DNA from: an uncultured Bacteroidales bacterium
GTDB taxonomy: Bacteria > Bacteroidota > Bacteroidia > Bacteroidales > Paludibacteraceae
Direction: 5' to 3'
Assembly (NCBI GenBank): GCA_902778935.1
Contig: CACYZT010000001.1
Location: 124,001 to 188,000, forward strand
DNA: 64,000 nucleotides
Position 1 is the first letter of the stretch, and each line of letters starts with the position of its first letter. Shown here in pieces: positions 54,253 to 62,000 of this stretch. The position numbers and the translations under genes are program-made. The notes under the pieces were generated by a model, which was not told the DNA's origin, did no database searches, and saw only the letters and a program-made list of their open reading frames with translations.

Positions 54253-55278
54253 ATGATAATAAGAAGTAAAGCGCCGTTAAGGCTTGGTTTGGCAGGAGGA
54301 GGAACGGACGTATCGCCCTACTCCGACCTCTACGGAGGTGCTATTTTGAATGCCACCATCTCGCTCTATGCCTATACCACTATTGAGCCGCTGAACAATG
54401 GCAAAATTGTTTTCTCCTCGCCTGACGCAGGTTTGGAGGAAGTGTATGACGCAGCGGAAGTCTTAGATACCAAAGGGTATTTTGTGTTGGCAAAAGGAGT
54501 GTATAACCGCGTTGTCAGGGACTTTGTTCATAAGCCTTTATCGTTCAAAATCACAAGTCATGTTGACTCTCCTGCCGGTAGTGGTTTGGGCACATCCAGT
54601 ACGCTCGTTGTCAGCATCTTAGGCGCCTTCTCCGAATGGCTGAAACTGCCGCTCGGCGAGTACGATTTGGCTCGATTGGCTTACGAGATTGAGCGTATCG
54701 ACTTGGCTATGGCGGGAGGTAAGCAAGACCAATACGCCGCTACCTTCGGCGGATTCAACTATATGCAATTCCTGCAGGATGACAAAGTCATCGTTAATCC
54801 GTTGCGTATCCGCCAGCGCTACCAGGATGAGTTGGCGCACAACCTACTGCTCTATTACACCGAGACAAGTCACGTGAGTGCCGAGATTATTCAAGGACAG
54901 ATTGACAATGTCAAAGCCAAAAACAACAAATCCATTGAGGCAATGCACCAACTCAAAGAGCAGGCTGTGATGATGAAAGAGAGTTTGCTCAAAGGCGACA
55001 TTGATGCTATAGGAAGAATACTTCATTTCGGTTGGGAGCACAAGAAAAAGACCGCTTCCGGAATTACCAATCCCCTGCTGGACGATATCTATCAAACAGC
55101 GATGAATGCCGGCTCTACCGGAGGTAAAGTCAGCGGAGCCGGAGGTGGTGGATTTATGTTTTTCTACTGCCCCGCTACCAGCCGTTATGCCGTAGAGAAA
55201 GCGCTTACCGAGAAATTCTCCGGACAAGTTAAACGATATGAATTTACACAGGAAGGACTGAAAACATGGACATTGTAA
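54253..55278 (+). CDS. hddA: D-glycero-D-manno-heptose 7-phosphate kinase (GHMP kinase)
   Basis: 341 residues: RSKAPLRLGLAGGGTDVSPY at the N-terminus, the GHMP ATP loop SPAGSGLGTSSTL, and the C-terminal SGAGGGGFMFFYCP. HddA phosphorylates D-glycero-D-manno-heptose 7-phosphate to the alpha-1,7-bisphosphate, which commits the pathway to the GDP-heptose branch. It overlaps gmhA by 13 bp. Confidence 0.93.
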   Translation: MIIRSKAPLRLGLAGGGTDVSPYSDLYGGAILNATISLYAYTTIEPLNNGKIVFSSPDAGLEEVYDAAEVLDTKGYFVLAKGVYNRVVRDFVHKPLSFKITSHVDSPAGSGLGTSSTLVVSILGAFSEWLKLPLGEYDLARLAYEIERIDLAMAGGKQDQYAATFGGFNYMQFLQDDKVIVNPLRIRQRYQDELAHNLLLYYTETSHVSAEIIQGQIDNVKAKNNKSIEAMHQLKEQAVMMKESLLKGDIDAIGRILHFGWEHKKKTASGITNPLLDDIYQTAMNAGSTGGKVSGAGGGGFMFFYCPATSRYAVEKALTEKFSGQVKRYEFTQEGLKTWTL

Positions 55279-55844
55279 GACGTTCAATTGATGCGAGCAT
55301 AGCTACCAAACAGCAGATTTTAGCGAACGAAAAGCTGCTGAATACCATCAACGAGGTGGCTCAAGTGATGATTAAAGCGTTACGCGAAGGAAAACGCGTG
55401 CTTTGGTGCGGTAACGGCGGTAGTGCTGCTGATGCACAACACTTGGCTGCCGAACTCTCAGGACGGTTCTACTACGATCGTCCGCCCTTGAACTCCGAAG
55501 CACTCCATTGTAACACGTCCTATCTGACGGCAGTGGCTAATGACTACGGCTATGACCTCATCTATTCGCGAATGATAGACGGTGCTTGCAAACCGGGAGA
55601 CGTGCTGGTCGGTATTTCTACGTCCGGTAACTCCAAAAATATATGCAATGCCTTCCGTAAGGCCAAAGACTTAGGAGTGGTAACCGTTGCCATGACAGGC
55701 GAAAGCGGCGGAGAAATGAAAAAAATGGCGGACTATCTGCTCAATATCCCTTCTGCAGACACACCGCGCATTCAAGAGAGCCATATCATGGTCGGACATA
55801 TCATCTGCGAAATCGTAGAAGCACAGATGTTCCCTCGTGTTTAA
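55266..55844 (+). CDS. gmhA: Sedoheptulose 7-phosphate isomerase
   Basis: 192 residues with the SIS fold and GmhA motifs: LWCGNGGSAADAQHLAAELS, GRFYYDRPPLNSEAL, VGISTSGNSKNI and ESHIMVGHIICE. It makes D-glycero-D-manno-heptose 7-phosphate, the first step. It overlaps both neighbours, so the three heptose genes are translated together. Confidence 0.95.
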   Translation: MDIVRRSIDASIATKQQILANEKLLNTINEVAQVMIKALREGKRVLWCGNGGSAADAQHLAAELSGRFYYDRPPLNSEALHCNTSYLTAVANDYGYDLIYSRMIDGACKPGDVLVGISTSGNSKNICNAFRKAKDLGVVTVAMTGESGGEMKKMADYLLNIPSADTPRIQESHIMVGHIICEIVEAQMFPRV

Positions 55845-57060
55845 GGAAGCTGTCATATTAGCAGGAGGATTCGGGACACGTTTGAGTCATGTGGTCAGCA
55901 ACGTACCCAAGCCCATGGCGCCTGTTTACGGCAAGCCGTTCTTGAGTTATGTGCTTGATCGCTTAATAGAAGCCGGCATTCGGCGTATCGTGCTGGCTAC
56001 AGGCTATAAGCACGAGTTTATTGAAGCTTGGTTCGGCGCTCATTACCGCGAAGCGGAAATCATCTACTCGAACGAAGACACACCGCTCTTTACCGGCGGA
56101 GCCATACGACAAGCGGCATCGAAACTTGAAAGCGAACATTTTGTTGTTCTCAACGGAGACACGCTCTTTGATATTGATTTTCAACAACTTTACGATTTTC
56201 ACCTGGCTCATGAGGCTAACTTAACTGTCGCTCTGCGTCGAGTGGATGACACCGGACGATACGGTTCTGTCGATTGCGACAACGGACAGATACTTGCCTT
56301 CCGCGAAAAAACAGAGAGCAAAGGAGCGGGTGACATCAACGGCGGTATCTATGCCATCCGCCGAGATTGGCTGATGGAACTTGACCTACCTGCCAAGTTC
56401 TCTTTTGAGAAAGAACTGATGCAACCTTTAGCTGGTAAACAAGGCTTCTATGGCCTAAGTTTCAGCGATTATTTCATCGATATCGGTGTACCGGAAGATT
56501 ATTGGCGTGCACAGAAAGAATTCGGCGCATTGTTTGAACCGGACGAGTTCTTATTCCTGGATAGAGACGGAGTTCTCAACCAGCAGATTGTGGGGGATTA
56601 TGTGCGTAATTGGAGTCAGTGGAAATGGCTACCGGGTGTACTGCCGACTATGGCAGAATTAGCTAAACGATTCAAGCGTATCTTCCTCATTAGCAACCAA
56701 CAAGGCGTAGGGAAAGGTGTCATGAGTGCCGGCGATTTAGAAGACGTCCATCGGCGCATGATGGCAGACATTGAAGCAGCCGGAGGACGGTTGGATGCTA
56801 TCTATACTTGCACCGATTTGGCGTCTGCGCATAGCCCCAATCGAAAGCCGGAGATAGGAATGGCAATGCAAGCAAAGAGAGACTTTCCGGAAGTGGTTTT
56901 CCATCGTTCAGTAATGATAGGGGATAATGTGACGGATATGTTGTTTGCGCAGAAAGCACACATGCGAGCTGCCTATATCACAAAAAACAATCCTGTACCG
57001 CAAGCAGTACAGGATATCACAGATTTGTGTTTCCGAGACCTTTCTTCCCTAATCCTCTAA
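55837..57060 (+). CDS. Bifunctional heptose-1-phosphate guanylyltransferase and heptose-bisphosphatase (HddC-GmhB fusion)
   Basis: 407 residues from a GTG overlapping the gmhA end. Residues 1-230 are a sugar nucleotidyltransferase (LAGGFGTRLSHVVSNVPKPM; NGDTLFDID; INGGIYAI; FIDIGVPEDY). Residues about 238-407 are a class III HAD phosphatase (LDRDGVLNQQ; LISNQQGVGKG; RKPEIGMAMQA; IGDNVTD). The phosphatase lacks the Cys-rich zinc loop of classical GmhB: only one Cys precedes RKP. Together the halves remove the 7-phosphate and form GDP-D-glycero-alpha-D-manno-heptose, completing the pathway with gmhA and hddA. Confidence 0.9.
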   Translation: MFKEAVILAGGFGTRLSHVVSNVPKPMAPVYGKPFLSYVLDRLIEAGIRRIVLATGYKHEFIEAWFGAHYREAEIIYSNEDTPLFTGGAIRQAASKLESEHFVVLNGDTLFDIDFQQLYDFHLAHEANLTVALRRVDDTGRYGSVDCDNGQILAFREKTESKGAGDINGGIYAIRRDWLMELDLPAKFSFEKELMQPLAGKQGFYGLSFSDYFIDIGVPEDYWRAQKEFGALFEPDEFLFLDRDGVLNQQIVGDYVRNWSQWKWLPGVLPTMAELAKRFKRIFLISNQQGVGKGVMSAGDLEDVHRRMMADIEAAGGRLDAIYTCTDLASAHSPNRKPEIGMAMQAKRDFPEVVFHRSVMIGDNVTDMLFAQKAHMRAAYITKNNPVPQAVQDITDLCFRDLSSLIL

Positions 57061-57065
57061 ATTCC

Positions 57066-58091
57066 CTACCCCTTAAACGCATTCCATCCCTGCGCCTTGA
57101 GCGCCAGTTCTTCGCCGTTGCGGCCGATGAGGTTGCAACCGTATTCAGGCTTGGTGATGTGGCCGATGATATACAGGTCATCCACAGGAATCAGTTTCTC
57201 GTAGTCATCCAGCGAACAAGTGAACAGCAACTCATAGTCCTCGCCGCCGTTGAGCGCGCAGGTGACGATATTCAGGTTCATCTCCTCGGCTAAAGCCGCA
57301 GCCTCGTAATCAATCGGCAGTTTGTCCTCATAAACGCAACATCCTACACCTGACTGCGTACAAATATGCAGCAATTCGGATGAGAGGCCGTCAGACACAT
57401 CCATCATCGCCGTCGGCTTAACACCCGCCTTGCGGAGCGACTCCAGAATATCTCTGCGCGCTTCGGGCTTGAGCTGACGCTCCAACAGATACTCCTTGCC
57501 TTCAAAAGCCTCTTGCGCCTTCTTGTCATCACCTACAAGACGCTCGCGCTCCAACAATTGCAGTCCCATATACGCCGTTCCCAAATTACCCGAAACACAA
57601 ATCAGGTCATTCAGTTTGGCTCCGTTGCGATAGACAATATCCTTTGCCGCAGCCGTACCAAGACAAGTGACAGAAATGGTCAGACCCGTCATGGATGCAC
57701 ACGTATCGCCGCCCACCAGGTCCACATTATATCGCTCGCAAGCCAGGCGAATACCGGAATACAACTCTTCTATGTCCTCCACCGAAAAACGCTTGCTGAC
57801 ACCCAACCCTACCGTAATCTGCGTCGGGGTTCCGTTCATCGCATAGATATCCGAGAAATTAACCACCGCGGCTTTGTAACCAAGGTGCTTCAAGGGCACA
57901 TACTCCAGATTGAAATGAATGCCTTCCAGCAACATATCGGTCGTCATCAGCACTTTCTTGCTACCGAAATCCATCACCGCACAATCATCCCCGATTCCCT
58001 TTTTAGTGGACGGTTGAACGGTCTTCAGTTCTTTTGTAAGGCGGTTGATAAGACCAAACTCACCGTATTCTGATATTTCAGTTCTTGCCAT
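57066..58091 (-). CDS. thiL: Thiamine-monophosphate kinase
   Basis: 341 residues: GEFGLINRL, KKGIGDDCAVMDFG, TTDMLLEGIHFN, YKAAVVNFSDIYAMNG, VGGDTCAS and MDVSDGLSSELLHI, all of the PurM-like ThiL fold. It phosphorylates thiamine monophosphate to the diphosphate, the cofactor also used by phosphonopyruvate decarboxylase. Convergent with the heptose operon, leaving only a 5-bp gap and no clear terminator. Confidence 0.95.
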   Translation of the reverse strand: MARTEISEYGEFGLINRLTKELKTVQPSTKKGIGDDCAVMDFGSKKVLMTTDMLLEGIHFNLEYVPLKHLGYKAAVVNFSDIYAMNGTPTQITVGLGVSKRFSVEDIEELYSGIRLACERYNVDLVGGDTCASMTGLTISVTCLGTAAAKDIVYRNGAKLNDLICVSGNLGTAYMGLQLLERERLVGDDKKAQEAFEGKEYLLERQLKPEARRDILESLRKAGVKPTAMMDVSDGLSSELLHICTQSGVGCCVYEDKLPIDYEAAALAEEMNLNIVTCALNGGEDYELLFTCSLDDYEKLIPVDDLYIIGHITKPEYGCNLIGRNGEELALKAQGWNAFKG

Positions 58092-58111
58092 AATACTCCT
58101 AATTTAGCGTG

Positions 58112-58142
58112 CAAAGGTACAAAGAAATATTTGAAATTCAAA
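58112..58142 (-). promoter_or_regulatory. Promoter of thiL
   Basis: On the minus strand TTTG (58142-58139), a 19-bp spacer, TAccTTTG (58119-58112). The -33 box lies inside the AAATTCA repeat. Confidence 0.7.
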
Positions 58143-58162
58143 ATCCAAAATTCAAAATTAAT
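58130..58162. repeat. AAATTCA-type tandem repeat
   Basis: TTGAAATTCAAAATCCAAAA then TTCAAAATTAA: 7-8 nt copies in the thiL promoter region. Confidence 0.7.
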
Positions 58163-58199
58163 GAAAAAGTGCACTTTTTGTAATAAAATCGCGTGTACG

Positions 58200-58231
58200 C
58201 TTGCGTATATAAAAAAAAAGCAGTATCTTTG
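58200..58231 (+). promoter_or_regulatory. Promoter of ruvA (and probably sprA)
   Basis: CTTG (58200-58203), a 20-bp spacer, TAtCTTTG (58224-58231), preceded by AAAAAGCAG. Confidence 0.75.
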
Positions 58232-58389
58232 CGGGCTAAATTGCGTGCGCTTGTATTGTGGCTCGTGCGCATCGCGACCCCGTCGCTCAAATAGCACTAC
58301 GCCACACACTACGCTTCCCCCAAAGCAAACAGCCAACGGCTTGGTTTACTTTGGGGACCCTATATAAAAAAAAGAAAAAGAGGTAGATT

Positions 58390-58995
58390 ATGATAGATTA
58401 CATCAAAGGAATATTGGCGGATTTGAATCCCACAACAGCAGTAGTTGAAGCGGCCGGTATCGGTTATTCGATAGCCATTACCCTGCCCGGCTATTCGGCT
58501 TTAGTCGGCTCGGAAGAGAAAGAGGTAAAACTCTTCATTACCGAGATTATACGGGAAGACACGCACGAGTTATACGGATTCACAGTAACCGCAGAGCGGC
58601 AACTCTTCGAATTACTGATGACCGTCAGCGGCGTAGGAGCTGCTACTGCACGAATGATCATGAGTGCTTTCTCTGCCGAGGAACTGCGTATGCTGATTGC
58701 TACCGGCAACACCAAAGCCATGGCGAAAGTCAAAGGACTCGGAACGAAGACCGCTCAGCGTATCATCGTGGACCTCAAAGACAAAGCGCTGAAACTCGAC
58801 TTAGGCGGAGACCCGACGGAGATTCCGATGCTTGACGTAGAAGCCAACAACGGTGTGAAGGCAGAAGCTATCAGCGCGCTCACGATGTTGGGCTTTGCTG
58901 CTGCTGCAAGCGGCAAGGCTGTTGATAAAATTATGAAGGCGGAACCTACTCTTAGCGTGGAAGCGGTTATACGCAAAGCGCTGACAATGCTGTAA
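58390..58995 (+). CDS. ruvA: Holliday junction branch migration protein RuvA
   Basis: 201 residues: MIDYIKGILADLNPTTAVVE (OB domain), then helix-hairpin-helix motifs (LMTVSGVGAATARMIMSA; MAKVKGLGTKTAQRIIVDL) and a C-terminal RuvB-binding domain (EAISALTMLGFA). RuvA holds the four-way junction for the RuvB motor. In many Bacteroidota ruvA directly precedes sprA, as here. Confidence 0.96.
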   Translation: MIDYIKGILADLNPTTAVVEAAGIGYSIAITLPGYSALVGSEEKEVKLFITEIIREDTHELYGFTVTAERQLFELLMTVSGVGAATARMIMSAFSAEELRMLIATGNTKAMAKVKGLGTKTAQRIIVDLKDKALKLDLGGDPTEIPMLDVEANNGVKAEAISALTMLGFAAAASGKAVDKIMKAEPTLSVEAVIRKALTML

Positions 58996-59027
58996 TAGAC
59001 CGCTACGCTAAAAGACGAAAGACAATC

Positions 59028-62000
59028 TTGTATAAGCGAATAGTAACCATATTATTTTTCGTACTACTGCTGCCCATTGTGGTAGGAGGTGCTTATGCCC
59101 AAACGACCAAACCGAAGACACTCAAGGAGTTGATTGCGGAAGAGAAAGCGCGCAAGGAGGCAGAGAAAGCGGAACGAGAAGCGCAGGAACAAAGAGCCAA
59201 AGCCAGAGAGCAAAGACCAGCAACTGCTGACCAAACACAGACTTCCGGTCAAGCAACCACACCGGAGGAAGCAGCGGACTACGTCACAGAGACGGATAGC
59301 GCTTTGTGGGCTCCCACACGGGTTAAGCAACTCGGTGCACAGAACTTCGGCGAACTGACGATGCCCCAGAGTTCATTGGACTTGGAGGACCCGAACAATA
59401 TATCCACAACCGTAGAATATCAACCGGAGAGCGGAACCTATATCATCCGTACGAAAATAGGCGACACGGATGTCACTACGCCATACCTGCTTACGCAGGA
59501 CGAATATAACCACTATGCCGAACGACAGATGATGCACCGATACTGGCAGCAGAAAATCGGCGAAGTGGAGCATAACAACGAGACGAAATTCGACATCACC
59601 GATATGAAGTTCAACATCGGTCCGGCGGATAAAGTGTTCGGTCCCGGTGGTGTACAACTGAAAATGCAAGGTAGTGCGGAGTTACTGTTCGGATTCAAAC
59701 ACCAGTACATCGACAACCCGTCTCTTACCGTTCGCGCGCGGAACAACAACATCTTCGATTTTGATGAGAAGATTCAAGCCAGCATACAAGGAAAGGTCGG
59801 TACGCGCTTGAACTTCAACCTCAGTTATAACACCGAAGCATCATTCTCGTTTGACCAGCAGAACCTCAAACTGAACTATAAGGGCGAAGAAGACGATATC
59901 ATCCAATCGATTGAGGCTGGTAATGTCACCATGGATTTGCCGTCGTCGCTGATTCGTGGCAGCCGTGCACTATTCGGTATCAAAACGAATCTGAAATTCG
60001 GGAAACTGAAGATTCAGGCATTGATTAGTCAGCAGAATAGCGAAGCGCAGACCGTGAGCAGTAAAGGCGGTGCGCAGATGACGAAATTCGACATCAGTGG
60101 AGACAACTATGACGAGAACCGCCATTTCTTCCTCAGCCATTTCTTCCGTGACCACTACGAAGAAGCCATGAAAAATGTGCCATACGTGGCAAGCGGTATT
60201 ACGATAAACAAGATTGAAGTATGGGTAACCAACAAACGCGGCAACTATGACCAAGCGCGTAACCTGGTGGCCTTCGCCGACTTGGGAGAGAACAATGCCC
60301 ATACCCAGCAGAACTGGGGCAGCGCTCCCAATCTGCCGCCGGACAACAACGCCAACGACCTCTATAACACAATCAAACAAACGAATTTCCGCGATCTCCA
60401 ACAGACGAGTATCGCGATGCAGTCCGTGCATGACTACGACGGCTTCTCTCCGGAAGGCGGTGTGGATTTTGAGAAGATAGAGTCCGCTCGATTGCTCACC
60501 AGCAGCGAATATACACTTAACTCTGCTCTGGGTTATATATCGCTCAAATCGGCGCTCAACCAAGACGAAGTGCTCGCCGTCGCGTATGAATATACCTACA
60601 ACGGAAAAGTATATCAGGTGGGTGAGTTCTCAACCGATGGAAATGATGAACTACGTGCTCCGAATGCATTGGCAATGAAAATGCTACGCTCGAGCGCCAA
60701 TGCGCCGTCAAAAAAGAACAGAGGTACATGGGACCTGATGATGAAAAACATCTATTCGCTCGGCGCCACAAGTGTCCAAGCGGATAAATTCGAGTTATAC
60801 GTTACCTACCGCAACGACTCTGTCGGAACAGACGTACAATACCTGAACGAAGGACCGATTAGCGGTAAACAGTTACTGCGAGTGATGGACCTCGACCGAC
60901 TCGACCAGAAGAACAACACCAGCCCTGATGGACGATTCGACTTCATTGATGGACTCACCGTCTATTCCTCAAGCGGTAAGATTATATTCCCGGTACTTGA
61001 ACCCTTCGGAAGCCATTTGGCGAAAGCACTGGGTAACGACCCTAAACTGATGGCGAAATACTGTTTCCAGGAATTGTATGACTCTACCTTGGTTATCGCG
61101 CAGGAATTGAGCGAGAAGAATAAATTCCACATGACGGGTAAGTACAAAGGCACGAACGGCAGTGAGATTCGTCTGAATGCAATGAACGTGCCGCGTGGTT
61201 CGGTTACCGTCACTGCCGGTGGAGCCACACTCATCGAGAATGTCGATTATACCGTTGATTATACGATGGGAACGGTTACGATTTTGAACACCTCCATTTT
61301 GGAATCGGGTACAAATGTCGATGTTCGACTCGAAAACCAAGGAACGTTCTCGCTCCAACGTAAGAACCTCTTCGGAGCGCACCTCGAATATGAATTCAAC
61401 AAAGACCTCGTTCTCGGCGGTACGATTATGCACCTTCGCGAGCGCCCGCTGACGACCAAGGTGAACACGGGTTCCGAACCGCTGGCGAACACCATCTGGG
61501 GTGTGAACGGAAGTTGGAAGACGGAGATGCAATGGTTGACCAACGCAATTGATAAGATTCCGTGGATAACAGCCACCGCGCCTTCCACCTTCACGCTCAA
61601 TGCGGAGTTTGCGCACCTCATTCCGGGACACACTAACGATGTCGGACGTGTCGGAACGGCGTACATCGACGATTTCGAGAGTACAACCACGAATATCGAT
61701 GTCCACTATCCGAGTTACTGGTTCCTCTGCGCCACACCTGCCGTGTTCGATGAATCAAAGGCGATTAACCAGACCAGTTATAACAAAAACCGCGCGCACT
61801 TGGCGTGGTTCTCCGTTGATCCTATCTTTGGTTACCCACAGACAAACACACCGGCGCATATCCGTAACGATGCCGATGCGATGAGTGACCACCGCACGCG
61901 TATCGTCTATCAGGATGAGATTTATCCGAACAAGCAAGAGGCAAGTAATATCGATACCAAACTGCCTATTCTCAACCTCGCATACTACCCTACCGAACGC

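Larger units (their letters stand above)
58092..58389. other. Intergenic region between thiL and ruvA
   Basis: 298 bp without a gene. It holds the thiL promoter, an AAATTCA-type repeat (58130-58162), the ruvA promoter and a ruvA leader of about 150 nt. The leader contains a hairpin at 58318-58356 (CCCCAAAG/CTTTGGGG continued by AAAC/GTTT and GCC/GGC), ending 33 bp before the ruvA ATG. Confidence 0.7.
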
